From: DATJLY01 sp963773665
GTDB lineage: Bacteria > Pseudomonadota > Alphaproteobacteria > ATCC43930 > CGMCC-115725
Assembly: GCA_963773665.1 (NCBI GenBank)
Contig: CAVZBZ010000013.1
Coordinates: 248,001 to 312,000 of the forward strand
Length of the DNA stretch: 64,000 nucleotides
Direction of reading: 5' to 3'
Shown here: positions 8,961 to 19,125 of the stretch, piece after piece
Position numbering within the stretch: position 1 is the stretch's first letter
Layout of the letters: each line of letters starts with the position of its first letter
Notes under the pieces: model-generated
What the model saw: only the letters and a program-made list of their open reading frames with translations
What the model was told of the DNA's origin: nothing
The model's database searches: none
Position numbers and translations under genes: made by a program

Positions 8961-9866
8961 CTACCCCATGCACCAGGCGAGGATCGCCTTCTGGACGTGG
9001 AGGCGGTTCTCGGCCTCGTCCCAGACGGCCGATTGCGGGCCGTCGATCACGTCTGCCGTCACTTCCTGGCCGCGCGTTGCCGGGAGGCAGTGCATGAAGA
9101 TGGCGTCCGGCTTCGCTTCTGCCATGAGCCGCGCATCGACCCGATAGGGCAGCAGCATCTCGGCGCGCGCCTTCGGGTCCGCGACCCCCATCGAGGCCCA
9201 GGTATCGGTGACGATGCAGTCGGCGCCCTTGGCCGCCTCATTGGGATCGTCGGTCACGCTGACGGAGGCGCCTTCGCCCGTGGCCCAGGCGACCGCCTTT
9301 GCCGGCGGAGCGAGCGCCTTCGGGCAGGCGAGCCGCAGCTCGAAGCCGAAGCGCGCCGCGGCGTGGATCCAGCTCGTCGCCACGTTGTTGCCGTCGCCGC
9401 ACCAGGCGACGATCTTGCCCGGGGCCGGCCCCTTGCGCTCCTCGAGCGTCATCACGTCGGCCATGATCTGGCACGGATGCGAGAGATCGGTGAGCCCGTT
9501 CACGACCGGCACCGTCGCGTTCGCCGCGAGCTCCTCGAGCTTCCTGGCGCTGCCGGTGCGGATCATCACGCCGTCGACATAGCGCGACAGCACGCGCGCC
9601 GTGTCGGCCATGGTCTCGCCGCGCGAGAGCTGGCTGTCGCTCGACGTCATGACGATCGCATCGCCGCCCAGTTGCTTGATCGCGACCTCGAACGAAAGCC
9701 GGGTCCGGGTCGACGGCTTCTCGAAGATCATGGCGAGGATCTTGCCGGCAAGCCGCTCCGTCGCAGCACCCCGCTTGAACTCGTGGCCCTTGTCGAGGAG
9801 ACGGCGGAGCGTCGCCGCGTCGATCCGGTCGAGATCGAGGAAGTGGCGCGGCCGCGCCTTGGTCAT
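8961..9866 (-). CDS. argF: Ornithine carbamoyltransferase
   Basis: This enzyme makes citrulline from ornithine and carbamoyl phosphate in arginine synthesis. The carbamoyl-phosphate loop STRTRLSFE, the HPCQ motif and the HCLPA motif near the C-terminus are all present in about 301 residues, the normal length. The ATG at 9866 overlaps the argD stop as ATGA, indicating translational coupling; an ATG three codons upstream (9875) is possible. It pairs with argD upstream in the same pathway and with argG elsewhere in this window. Confidence 0.96.
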   Translation of the reverse strand: MTKARPRHFLDLDRIDAATLRRLLDKGHEFKRGAATERLAGKILAMIFEKPSTRTRLSFEVAIKQLGGDAIVMTSSDSQLSRGETMADTARVLSRYVDGVMIRTGSARKLEELAANATVPVVNGLTDLSHPCQIMADVMTLEERKGPAPGKIVAWCGDGNNVATSWIHAAARFGFELRLACPKALAPPAKAVAWATGEGASVSVTDDPNEAAKGADCIVTDTWASMGVADPKARAEMLLPYRVDARLMAEAKPDAIFMHCLPATRGQEVTADVIDGPQSAVWDEAENRLHVQKAILAWCMG

Positions 9867-11035
9867 GGCGTCCATTGCCGCGCCACCCGCGCAACGATGC
9901 CGCACGCTTCCTCGACGTGGCGCTCGTCGATGATGAGCGGCGGCAGAAGGCGCACGACATTCTCGCCCGCCGCCACCGCCAGCAGTCCCTCGCGCCGCAA
10001 GCGCGCGACCACCTCGCCGTTGCCGACAGTGCAGCGCAACCCCACGAGCAGCCCCTTGCCGCGCACCTCGGCGAAGATCGCGGGCCATTCCTTCGCGATC
10101 GCCTCGAGCCGGCGCCGCAGCGCCGCCGCCACGCGCCCGACCTGCTCGAAGAATCCGGGCGCCAGCATCACGTCGAGGACGGCGTTCGCAGCCGACATGG
10201 CAAGCGGATTGCCGCCGAAGGTCGAGCCGTGCGTGCCGGCGACCATGCCCACCGCCGCGCGCTCGGTGGCGAGGCACGCGCCCACCGGAAATCCGCCGCC
10301 CAGGCCCTTGGCGAGCCCCATCACGTCGGGCGCCATCTTCGCCCATTGATAGGCGAAGAGTTTTCCGGTGCGGCCCATGCCGCTCTGCACCTCGTCGAAC
10401 ACGAGGAGAATGCCGAACTCGTCGCAGATCGCGCGCAAGCCCTCGAGATACTCGGCGCTTGCCGTGGCGAGCCCGCCTTCGCCCTGCACCGGCTCGACCA
10501 CGATGCCGGCGGTCTCGGGGCCGATCGCCGCGCGCATCTCGTTGAGATTGCCGTAGGCGACATGGTCGAAGCCGGGTGCGGGCGGCCCGAACCCGTCGAG
10601 ATATTTCTGGTTCCCCGCGGCGGCGAGCGTCGCGAGCGTGCGGCCGTGGAACGAGCCGGTGCAGCAGACGAGGCGCTCGCGCTCGGGATGGCCGGTGGCG
10701 GCGTGGTATTTGCGCGCGACCTTGATCGCGCACTCCATCGCCTCGGCGCCCGAATTGCAGAAGAACGCCGTGTCGGCGAAGCTTGCGGCGACGAGCCGCT
10801 CGGCCGCGCGCTCCTGGCCCGGAACGCGGTAGAGGTTCGAGCAATGCCACAATTTCTCCGCCTGCGCCTTCAGCGATGCCACGAGATGCGGATGGGCGTG
10901 GCCCAAGGACGTGACGGCGACGCCGCTCGAGAAATCGAGGAAGCGCCGTCCGTCGGTCGAGAAGAGATAGGCTCCTTCGCCGCGCTCGAACGCCAGATCG
11001 GCGCGAGCGTAGGTCGGCAAGACCGGGGGAATCAC
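9863..11035 (-). CDS. argD: Acetylornithine aminotransferase
   Basis: This class-III PLP aminotransferase of arginine (and lysine) synthesis has 390 residues. Visible motifs are FLDFSSGVAVTSLGHAHP, the PLP-phosphate region NSGAEAMECAIKVARKYH, the aspartate motif LVFDEVQSGMGRTG, and the Schiff-base lysine in MGLAKGLGGGFP followed by HGSTFGGNPLA. It is the first gene of the argD-argF-hslO run, transcribed away from the repeat-bearing intergenic region at 11036-11488. Confidence 0.97.
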   Translation of the reverse strand: MIPPVLPTYARADLAFERGEGAYLFSTDGRRFLDFSSGVAVTSLGHAHPHLVASLKAQAEKLWHCSNLYRVPGQERAAERLVAASFADTAFFCNSGAEAMECAIKVARKYHAATGHPERERLVCCTGSFHGRTLATLAAAGNQKYLDGFGPPAPGFDHVAYGNLNEMRAAIGPETAGIVVEPVQGEGGLATASAEYLEGLRAICDEFGILLVFDEVQSGMGRTGKLFAYQWAKMAPDVMGLAKGLGGGFPVGACLATERAAVGMVAGTHGSTFGGNPLAMSAANAVLDVMLAPGFFEQVGRVAAALRRRLEAIAKEWPAIFAEVRGKGLLVGLRCTVGNGEVVARLRREGLLAVAAGENVVRLLPPLIIDERHVEEACGIVARVARQWTP

Positions 11036-11488
11036 GTGCTGCTCTCCTGCGCGAATCGGGTAGGGAAGGTCCGCCGTCGTGACCCTATCGTCGCTCGCGC
11101 ATCATCGAGATTGCTCCCAGGTGCCGCCGGGCGGCGGGAAAGCGCGAAAGTATGGGGATGCCGCTTTGCCCTGTCAACGCCGCGCCCCCCGCGCCGGTTG
11201 ACCCGGCGCGCGAAGCCGCCCATATTGGTCCCGTACGCATTTCCCTCCCGACTTCGCGGGCAGGGAAGGGAACGGCGGGGGCGGCGCGTGAAATTACCGA
11301 ACGAACCCAATTCGGCAAGCGCCTCCGGTTTCCTGCTTGCGCGGCAACGAGCGATTTCGAGCGGACTGCGAAACGAAGCCAATTCCGCAAAATTACCGAA
11401 CGAACCCAATTTTTTGTGAATAAAAACAATGGCTTATTTTTTAGCGGGGCGCTTGGCACGACTCGGCCCCCTCCGGTATGGTAGGCCC
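11036..11488. other. Intergenic region between divergent argD and IalB gene
   Basis: No convincing gene is seen in these 453 bp. The region holds upstream sequence for two divergent genes and a dispersed-type repeat at 11291-11411. The stretch 11405-11450 is strikingly AT-rich for this genome (a run of T, then AATAAAAACAATGGC) and may carry the promoter of the IalB-family gene. Confidence 0.5.
11291..11411. repeat. Pair of 22-bp direct repeats flanking a variant copy
   Basis: The sequence AAATTACCGAACGAACCCAA followed by TT occurs at 11291-11312 and again at 11390-11411, 99 bp apart. A related variant (CGAAACGAAGCCAATTCCGC) lies between them at 11369-11388. It is non-coding and AT-richer than its surroundings. 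Elements of this style recur between genes in Bradyrhizobium-like genomes, so I treat it as a small dispersed intergenic repeat. Confidence 0.7.
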
Positions 11489-12004
11489 ATGCTGCGCTTT
11501 CCGGCCGCCCTCGCCCTCGCCCTCGCCCTCGCGCCCGCCGCCTTTGCCCAGGAGGGGGGCACGCAGCAATTGCTGGCGTCCCAGGGCTGGACCGCGCTCG
11601 CCTATGCCGAGAAGGGCGGCAAGGTCTGCTACCTCGTGGGCTCGCCCGAGAAGACCGAGCCCGCCAACCTCAACCGCGGCCGGATCGACCTCTACGTCAC
11701 GCATCGCCCGGCCGAGAAAGCCTTGAACGTCGTCCATTTCGACGCGGGTTATCCGTACAAGCCCGGCGCCTCGGCCGACCTCGAGGTGGACGGGAAGAAG
11801 TTCACGCTGTTCACCGACAAGGACGCGGCCTGGGCGCCCGATGCCGCGACCGACAAGGCGATCGCCGAGGCGCTCGCCAAAGGCAAGCGCGCGACCTTGA
11901 AGGGCAGCTCGGTGCGCGGCACCGCCACCACCGACGCCTACGCGCTCGCCGGCTTCGACAAGGCGCTGGCCGCCATCGACAAGGCCTGCGGCGTCAAGCG
12001 CTGA
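11489..12004 (+). CDS. IalB (invasion-associated locus B) family secreted protein
   Basis: The 171 residues begin with a signal peptide (MLRFPAALALALALAPAAFAQ). The mature domain has the IalB pattern: GWTALAY, KVCYLVGSPEKTEP, a VTHRP-type strand, GYPYKPGASADLEVDGKKF, DAAWAPDAATDKAI, then GSSVRGTATTDAYALAGF and a final conserved Cys in KACG. The family is periplasmic or envelope-associated in Alphaproteobacteria; the Bartonella name does not imply invasion here. I chose the ATG at 11489 because the signal peptide starts there; an in-frame upstream start at 11429 gives only a poor extension. Confidence 0.88.
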   Translation: MLRFPAALALALALAPAAFAQEGGTQQLLASQGWTALAYAEKGGKVCYLVGSPEKTEPANLNRGRIDLYVTHRPAEKALNVVHFDAGYPYKPGASADLEVDGKKFTLFTDKDAAWAPDAATDKAIAEALAKGKRATLKGSSVRGTATTDAYALAGFDKALAAIDKACGVKR

Positions 12005-12043
12005 CTTTGCCGAAGCGGCGCCGAGCCCCTATATCCTGCCATC

Positions 12044-13147
12044 ATGGACGCGCGCAAAAACCTGGTCGGATTGTCGCGCGCCGAGCTTGCGGCGGAACTC
12101 GCCGCGATCGGCGCCCAGCCCTATCGCGCGCGCCAGCTCTGGCACTGGATCTATCACCGCGGCGTCGCCGATTTCGCGGCAATGAGCTCGCTCGCGAAAT
12201 CGTTCCGCGCCGATCTCGACGAGCGCTATGTCGTTGCGAGGCCCGAGGTCGCGCGCGCCCAGCGCTCGGACGACGGCACGCAAAAATGGCTGCTGCGCTT
12301 TGCCGACGGGCAGGAGGCCGAGTGCGTCCACATCCCCGAGGAGGATCGCGGCACGCTCTGCATATCCTCGCAAGTCGGCTGCACGCTCACCTGCAAGTTC
12401 TGCCACACCGGCACGCAGCGCCTGGTGCGCAATCTCGATGCGGCCGAGATCGTGGGCCAGGTGATGGCGGCGCGCGACGCGCTCGGCGAATGGCCCTCGC
12501 CCAAGGACGACCGCCAACTCACCAACATCGTGCTCATGGGCATGGGCGAGCCGCTCTACAATTACGAGCATGTCGCGGCGGCGGTGAAGATCGTCCTCGA
12601 CAACGAGGGCCTCTCGGTGTCGCGCCGCAAGATCACGCTCTCGACCGCGGGCGTCGTGCCGATGATGCAGCGCTGCGGCGAGGAGCTGGCCGTCAACCTC
12701 GCCGTCTCGCTCCATGCGGTGACCGACGAGCTGCGCGACGTGCTCGTGCCGCTCAACAAGAAATATCCCTTGGCCGAGCTGATGGCGGCGTGCCGGACAT
12801 ATCCGGGCGCCTCCAACGCGCGCCGCATCACCTTCGAATACGTGATGCTGAAGGGCGTCAATGACAGCCCGGCCGAGGCGCAGGAACTGGTGCGTCTCAT
12901 CGCCGGCATTCCGGCCAAGGTGAACCTCATTCCGTTCAATCCCTGGCCCGGCGCGCCGTTCGAATGCTCGACCGCGCGCTCGATCGCGGCCTTTGCCGAC
13001 ATCGTCAACGAAGCGGGCTATCCCTCGCCGGTCCGCACGCCGCGCGGCCGCGACATCCTGGCCGCGTGCGGCCAGCTCAAATCCGACAGCGTGAAGCTCA
13101 GGAAGAGCGAACTGCTGAAGCGCGAGGCTGCGGCAGCGAGCCCGTAA
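12044..13147 (+). CDS. rlmN: Dual-specificity 23S rRNA A2503 / tRNA A37 C2-methyltransferase RlmN
   Basis: This radical-SAM enzyme methylates C2 of adenine 2503 in 23S rRNA and A37 in some tRNAs. The 4Fe-4S motif is Cys113-x3-Cys117-x2-Cys120 (CTLTCKFC). Other family marks are YRARQLWHWIYHRG at the N-terminus, NIVLMGMGEPLYNY, LSTAGVVPMM and the C-terminal TPRGRDILAACGQL with the methyl-carrying cysteine. Length (367) is normal. The gene starts 39 bp after the IalB-family gene. Confidence 0.97.
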   Translation: MDARKNLVGLSRAELAAELAAIGAQPYRARQLWHWIYHRGVADFAAMSSLAKSFRADLDERYVVARPEVARAQRSDDGTQKWLLRFADGQEAECVHIPEEDRGTLCISSQVGCTLTCKFCHTGTQRLVRNLDAAEIVGQVMAARDALGEWPSPKDDRQLTNIVLMGMGEPLYNYEHVAAAVKIVLDNEGLSVSRRKITLSTAGVVPMMQRCGEELAVNLAVSLHAVTDELRDVLVPLNKKYPLAELMAACRTYPGASNARRITFEYVMLKGVNDSPAEAQELVRLIAGIPAKVNLIPFNPWPGAPFECSTARSIAAFADIVNEAGYPSPVRTPRGRDILAACGQLKSDSVKLRKSELLKREAAAASP

Positions 13148-13148
13148 T

Positions 13149-13535
13149 TCAGCCGAGCACGAGATACGTGCTGAATACCGCGACGAACACCACGAGCGCC
13201 GCCGACAGGATCAACTCGGCGCGCAGTCCGCTCGCGGTGTGCGTCTCGGCATCGTCGAGCTGCCGCCCGGTGCGGATGAAGCGAAACGTGGCGGCGAGGA
13301 TCAGCGCAAGCCCGCCGACGATGAGCGCCGCGCCGTCGTAGCGCCCGAGCGGCCCCGACAGCCGCTCGAGCCGCACGCGCTGCGCCGCTTCGACCGAGGC
13401 CGAGCTTGCGATCGCCAGCAGGAACAGATTGAAGCGCTCGATGACGAAGCCGAAGGCGATCACGGCGATGCCGGTGCGCACCCAGGCAAGGTATGTCCGC
13501 TCGTTGGCCGCATGATCGCTGAAGCCGCGAATCAT
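13149..13535 (-). CDS. DUF202 (YidH-like) small membrane protein
   Basis: The 128 residues start with the hallmark NERTYLAWVRTGIAVIAFGFVIERF, followed by two further hydrophobic segments (ALIVGGLALILAAT and LILSAALVVFVAVFSTYLVL). This matches the three-helix DUF202 inner-membrane family of unknown function. ATG 13535 is used. The stop lies directly next to the rlmN stop (convergent genes). Confidence 0.88.
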   Translation of the reverse strand: MIRGFSDHAANERTYLAWVRTGIAVIAFGFVIERFNLFLLAIASSASVEAAQRVRLERLSGPLGRYDGAALIVGGLALILAATFRFIRTGRQLDDAETHTASGLRAELILSAALVVFVAVFSTYLVLG

Positions 13536-13669
13536 CGCGCGCTCGCGGGCGTGTCGAGCTCCGCCTCCTTCGCCTCCGTCTTCCGCGACGTGGCGCGGCG
13601 CGGGGTGCGATAGATCGTGCACTCGGCCATGGCCCATGCTAAGCCCGCGCGAACGTATTTGGAAAGACG

Positions 13670-14884
<1,215 letters not shown>

Positions 14885-14933
14885 GCCGTGCGTCCTTCGA
14901 CTGCGCGCTTCGCGCAGTCGAAGGACGCACGGC
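14885..14933. terminator. Perfect 23-bp inverted repeat, likely bidirectional terminator
   Basis: The arms 14885-14907 and 14911-14933 are exactly complementary over 23 bp with a 3-nt loop (CTT). It sits between the convergent argG stop and the amidohydrolase stop. There is no T-run on either side, so it is a strong hairpin of the kind also seen as dispersed palindromic elements rather than a classical intrinsic terminator. Confidence 0.8.
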
Positions 14934-14943
14934 CATCGTCCGA

Positions 14944-15921
14944 TCACTTCAGCTTCAAAATCCGCTCGGCATTGCCGTGCGCGATCTTTTCCTTGTCGAT
15001 GTCATTGAGCGCGAGCTGGTTGAAGAATTCCATGCCTGTCTTGTTCGCCTCGTAGGGCCAGTCGATCGCGAACAGGATGCTGTCGGCGCCCATCGCCATG
15101 AGCGTGCAGACGAAGGCGGGCTCGTACCAGTTGCCGCTCGTCGTGACGTAGAGATTGTCGCGGATGTAGTCGAGCGGCGTGCGCTTCAATCCGCGGTGCT
15201 TCGCCGCGCGATAGGTGTGGTCGTGGAGGCGATGCATGGCGAAGGGCAGGCCCTCGCCCAAATGCCCGAGGATGATCTTCAGCCGCGGATATTCATCGAA
15301 CACGCCGGAAAACAGAATTCGCAGGAAATGGATCGAGGTATCGATCGCAAAGCCCCAGCCGGCGCGCGCGATCTCCTCGAAGCCTTCGAAATAGGCCTTG
15401 ATCGCCGCCGGCGCCGGCAGCGTCGGATGCAGATAGATCGGCACGTCGAGCTTCTCCGCCCGCGCGAACACAGGCCAGAACTTCTTGTCGTCCAGGAATT
15501 CGCCGCGCGTGTGGCCGTGGATCATCGTGCCGACGAACTTCAAATCCTTGACGCAGCGCTCGAGCTCCTCGGCTGCCGCCTCGGGCGCCGCGGTCGGAAG
15601 TGCTGCGAATCCGGCAAAGCGCGTCGGGTGCGCCTTCATCGTCGCGGCGAGCCGGTCGTTGGCGTCCTTCGCCATCGGGATCGCCTCGTCGGCGGCAAAG
15701 CCCTGCGCGCCCGGCGAGGTGAAGGACAGCACCTGCACATCGACGCCGTGCGCGTCCATCTGCGCGATGCGCGAGCCGGTCAGGTCGGCAAGCTCCTTGA
15801 CGATGTCGTGCCCGATCTGCTCGCCGCGCGACTTGACATAGAAGCTGCGGAACTCGTTCGCCTTGACCTTCTCGCGGTAAAGCGGCGTCGAGTAATGCTC
15901 TTCGATCGCGATGATCTTCAT
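14944..15921 (-). CDS. Amidohydrolase-2 family protein (ACMSD / resorcylate decarboxylase-like)
   Basis: The 325-residue TIM-barrel protein belongs to the amidohydrolase-related decarboxylase/hydrolase group. Visible are the N-terminal IIAIEEHYSTP (short EEH variant of the metal motif), MDAHGVDVQVLSFTSPG, YLHPTLP with a metal-binding His, KIILGHLGEGLPFAMHR with the second His, and the metal Asp region FAIDWPYE. The substrate cannot be told from sequence. ATG 15921 has an excellent AGGAGG upstream. The gene stands alone, convergent with argG and divergent from hisZ. Confidence 0.88.
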   Translation of the reverse strand: MKIIAIEEHYSTPLYREKVKANEFRSFYVKSRGEQIGHDIVKELADLTGSRIAQMDAHGVDVQVLSFTSPGAQGFAADEAIPMAKDANDRLAATMKAHPTRFAGFAALPTAAPEAAAEELERCVKDLKFVGTMIHGHTRGEFLDDKKFWPVFARAEKLDVPIYLHPTLPAPAAIKAYFEGFEEIARAGWGFAIDTSIHFLRILFSGVFDEYPRLKIILGHLGEGLPFAMHRLHDHTYRAAKHRGLKRTPLDYIRDNLYVTTSGNWYEPAFVCTLMAMGADSILFAIDWPYEANKTGMEFFNQLALNDIDKEKIAHGNAERILKLK

Positions 15922-16004
15922 GGCTCTCGCCTCCTTCGGTTCTTTGCGCCGGGGAATGGACGAAATGGCTTTCCGAGTCAACTGGGATGGGCTATCCCGC
16001 GCGC

Positions 16005-17147
16005 ATGAACGACGCGCTTCACCCCGCCCTTCTGCCGCAGGGGCTGTGCGACCTTTTGGCGCCCGACGCGGCGTGGGAGGCCGAGATCGTCCACCGCCTC
16101 ACCGCGGTGCTGGCGGTGAACGGCTACGAGCGGGTGAAGCCGCCCTTGGCCGAATACGAGGAAAATCTTCTCTCGGGCGCCGGCGCCGCCATGGCGAAGG
16201 ACACGTTCCGCCTCATGGACCCGGTGTCGCAGCGCATGATCGGGCTCAGGGCCGACATGACGCCGCAAGTGGCGCGGATCGCGACGACGCGATTGAAGGA
16301 CGCGCCGCGCCCGTTGCGGCTCTGCTATGCGGGCCAGGTGCTGCGCGTCAAGGGCAGCGAGATCAGGCCCGAGCGCCAGGTGGGACAGGTCGGCGCCGAA
16401 CTCATCGGCTCCGATTCCGTCGCCGCCGATCTCGAAGTCGTCGCGGTCGCGGCCGAAGCGCTCGGCACGCTCGGCATCGCCGGACTCTCGGTCGATCTCT
16501 CGCTGCCGACCTTGGTTCCGTCCGTGTGCCGCGCGCTCGGTCTGAGCGACGCGCAAATCGCCGCGGTGCGCGCGCCGTTGGATCACAAGGACGCGGCCGG
16601 GACCGAAGCCGTCGGCGGCCGCGCCAGCGACATCCTCGGCAAATTGCTGCGCGCCGCCGGGCTCGCGCGCCCGGCCTTGAAGGCGCTCGCCGCGCTCGAC
16701 CTGCCGCGCGCCGCTTCATCCGAGCGCGCCCGGCTCGAAGCGGTGGTCGCCGGGCTCGAGACGCGCGTGCCGGGGCTCACGGTGACGGTCGATCCGGTCG
16801 AGAATCGCGGCTTCGAATATCACACCGGCATCAGCTTCGCCTTCTTCGCCCGCGGGCTTTCCGGCGAGGTTGGGCGCGGCGGGCGCTATCGCACCGCCGA
16901 GGCGGGCGAGGACGCGACCGGCTTCACGCTCTACACCGACACGATCATGCTGGCCGCGCCGGCGCAGAAACAGGGCAAGCGCCTGTTCGTGCCGGCCGGC
17001 ACGTCGGACGCGGCGGCGCGGCGCTGGCACGGCGAAGGCTGGGTCACGGTCGCAGGATTGGCGCCCGTCGCCGATGCCGCTTCCGAGGCACGGCGGCTCG
17101 ATTGCACCCATCGGCTCGAGGGTGACAAGATCGTTTCCCTAGGCTGA
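16005..17147 (+). CDS. hisZ: ATP phosphoribosyltransferase regulatory subunit HisZ
   Basis: This is a HisRS-like protein without aminoacylation activity that forms the regulatory part of the short-form ATP-PRT in histidine synthesis. Class-II synthetase-like motifs appear: GYERVKPPLAEYEE, FRLMDPVSQRMIGLRADMT, and YAGQVLRVKGSEIRPERQVGQVGAELIGSD. The C-terminal half contains GFEYHTGISFAFF, and the anticodon-binding domain is absent, as expected for HisZ. ATG 16005 is used. The partner hisG is not in the window. purA starts 9 bp downstream, so the two are likely cotranscribed. Confidence 0.92.
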   Translation: MNDALHPALLPQGLCDLLAPDAAWEAEIVHRLTAVLAVNGYERVKPPLAEYEENLLSGAGAAMAKDTFRLMDPVSQRMIGLRADMTPQVARIATTRLKDAPRPLRLCYAGQVLRVKGSEIRPERQVGQVGAELIGSDSVAADLEVVAVAAEALGTLGIAGLSVDLSLPTLVPSVCRALGLSDAQIAAVRAPLDHKDAAGTEAVGGRASDILGKLLRAAGLARPALKALAALDLPRAASSERARLEAVVAGLETRVPGLTVTVDPVENRGFEYHTGISFAFFARGLSGEVGRGGRYRTAEAGEDATGFTLYTDTIMLAAPAQKQGKRLFVPAGTSDAAARRWHGEGWVTVAGLAPVADAASEARRLDCTHRLEGDKIVSLG

Positions 17148-17156
17148 GGGCGGCTC

Positions 17157-18449
17157 ATGGCCAATGTCGCGGTGATCGGCGCCCAATGGGGCGATGAGGG
17201 CAAGGGCAAGATCGTCGACTGGCTGTCGCAGCGCGCCGATGTCGTGGTGCGCTTCCAGGGCGGCCACAATGCCGGCCATACGCTCGTCATCAACGGCACC
17301 GAGTATCGCTTGAGCCTGTTGCCGTCGGGCGTGGTGCGGCCCGGGAAGCTGTCGATCATCGGCAACGGCGTCGTCGTCGATCCGTGGGCGCTGGTGCGCG
17401 AGATCGAGGCGATCCGTCTGAAGGGCGTCACCGTCACGCCGGAATCGCTGCGGCTCGCCGACAATGCGGCGCTCATCCTGCCGTCGCACGCGGCGATCGA
17501 CCGCGCGCGCGAGGAAGCGCGGGGCGCCAACCGCATCGGCACGACCGGGCGCGGCATCGGTCCCGCCTACGAGGACCGGGTCGGGCGCCGCGCCATCCGC
17601 GTGTGCGACCTGGCCGATCCTGCGGCGCTTGCGCAAAAGCTCGACGAGCTGCTGCTGCATCACAACGCGCTGCTGCGCGGCCTCGGCGCCGCCGAGATCG
17701 AGGGCAAGCCGTTGCTCGACGCGCTCGTCGAGGTGGCGCCCAAGGTGCTGCCCTATGTCGATCAGGTCTGGCGCCTTCTCGACGAGGCCAAGCGCGCCGG
17801 GCGCCGCATCCTGTTCGAGGGCGCGCAGGGCGTGATGCTCGACGTCGATCACGGCACGTACCCTTACGTCACCTCGTCGCACACGCATCCGGGCGAGGCA
17901 GCTTCCGGGTCCGGCATCGGGCCGGGCGCGGTCGGATATGTGCTCGGCATCACCAAGGCCTATACGACCCGCGTTGGCAGCGGCCCGTTTCCGACCGAGC
18001 TCACCGACGGCATCGGCCAGCTTCTGGGCGAGCGCGGCAAGGAATTCGGCGTCGTCACCGGGCGCAAGCGCCGCTGCGGCTGGTTCGATGCGGTGATGGT
18101 GCGCCAGGCGGTCAAGGTCGCCGGCATCGACGGCATCGCGCTGACCAAGCTCGACGTGCTCGACGGTTTCGCGGAGATCAAGGTCTGCACCGCTTATCGC
18201 CGCGGCAACCTCGTGCTCGACCGCCTGCCGGCCGACGCGCGCGGCCAGGCCGAGGCCGAGCCCGTCTACGAGACCATCGAAGGCTGGAGCGAAAGCACGC
18301 GCGGCGCGCGCTCGTGGGCCGAGCTACCGGCGCTCGCCATCAAATATATCCGCCGCATCGAGGAGCTGATCGAGGCCCCGGTCGCCCTTCTCTCCACCAG
18401 CCCCGAGCGCGACGACACCGTCCTGGTCCGCGATCCGTTCGCGGATTAG
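17157..18449 (+). CDS. purA: Adenylosuccinate synthetase
   Basis: This enzyme makes adenylosuccinate from IMP, aspartate and GTP, the first committed step to AMP. Motifs: GAQWGDEGKGKIVD, GGHNAGHTLVI, GTTGRGIGPAYEDR, EGAQGVMLDVDHGTYPYVTSS, VTGRKRRCGWFD and LTKLDVLDG. It has 430 residues, normal length. It is cotranscribed with hisZ and convergent with the hydrolase gene ending at 18460. Confidence 0.98.
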   Translation: MANVAVIGAQWGDEGKGKIVDWLSQRADVVVRFQGGHNAGHTLVINGTEYRLSLLPSGVVRPGKLSIIGNGVVVDPWALVREIEAIRLKGVTVTPESLRLADNAALILPSHAAIDRAREEARGANRIGTTGRGIGPAYEDRVGRRAIRVCDLADPAALAQKLDELLLHHNALLRGLGAAEIEGKPLLDALVEVAPKVLPYVDQVWRLLDEAKRAGRRILFEGAQGVMLDVDHGTYPYVTSSHTHPGEAASGSGIGPGAVGYVLGITKAYTTRVGSGPFPTELTDGIGQLLGERGKEFGVVTGRKRRCGWFDAVMVRQAVKVAGIDGIALTKLDVLDGFAEIKVCTAYRRGNLVLDRLPADARGQAEAEPVYETIEGWSESTRGARSWAELPALAIKYIRRIEELIEAPVALLSTSPERDDTVLVRDPFAD

Positions 18450-18459
18450 GTCAACTTCC

Positions 18460-19125
18460 CTACCGCCCCGCCGCCACCGCCTCGCGCCGCTTGTGCGGCT
18501 CTTCGAGATAGCGGTCGATCACGGCCGCCAGCGCCTCGAGGTGGTTGTGGAAGAAATGGTCGGCGCCGGGGATGAGCTGGAGCGCGACGCGGATATCGCG
18601 CTGGTGCGCGAGCTTGGTGGCGAGACGCTGCACCGCGTCCGCCGAGACGAGCTGGTCGCGGTCGCCCTGGACGATGAGGCCCGAGGCAGGGCAGGGCGCG
18701 AGGAAGCCGAAATCGAACGCGTCGGCGGGCGGCGCCACGGCGATGAAGGAGTCGATTTCGGGCCGCCGCATCAGGAGCTGCATGCCGATCCAGGCGCCGA
18801 ACGAAAACCCGGCGATCCAGCATGCGGTGGCGTTGGCGTTATAGCTTTGCAGCCAGTCGAGCGCGGCGGCGGCATCCGACAGCTCGCCCTCGCCGCGGTC
18901 GAAGATGCCCTGGCTCTTTCCGACGCCGCGGAAATTGAAACGCAGCACCGAGAAGCCGCGCTTCACGAAGGCGTGGTAGAGCGTATAGACCACCTTGTTG
19001 TTCATGGTGCCGCCATGCTGCGGGTGCGGGTGCAGCATGAGGGCGATCGGTGCGTTCTCCTGCTTGGAATTGTGATAGCGCCCCTCGAGCCGCCCTTCGG
19101 GCCCGTTGATCACCACCTCAGGCAT
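18460..19125 (-). CDS. Alpha/beta hydrolase of the YheT/CocE-like small dienelactone type
   Basis: The 221 residues form a compact alpha/beta hydrolase: HPHPQHGGTMNNKVV (oxyanion HPHP...GG motif), VLRFNFRGVGKSQG, nucleophile Ser in GFSFGAW, an acid residue in VQGDRDQLV, and the active-site His in PGADHFFHNHL. This arrangement is common in a conserved proteobacterial subgroup of unknown substrate. ATG 19125 gives the usual MPEVVINGPEGRLEGRY start. Confidence 0.87.
   Translation of the reverse strand: MPEVVINGPEGRLEGRYHNSKQENAPIALMLHPHPQHGGTMNNKVVYTLYHAFVKRGFSVLRFNFRGVGKSQGIFDRGEGELSDAAAALDWLQSYNANATACWIAGFSFGAWIGMQLLMRRPEIDSFIAVAPPADAFDFGFLAPCPASGLIVQGDRDQLVSADAVQRLATKLAHQRDIRVALQLIPGADHFFHNHLEALAAVIDRYLEEPHKRREAVAAGR

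Noticed and set aside
8961..10850. 629-codon extended form of argF running back through argD
   Set aside because: The N-terminal 325 residues are a shadow of argD; the true start is the ATG at 9866 overlapping the argD stop.
13532..13630. 32-codon minus-strand frame ending in ATGA overlap with the DUF202 gene
   Set aside because: It has no ribosome-binding site and no recognisable sequence, and lies in the argG upstream region; the overlap alone is weak support.
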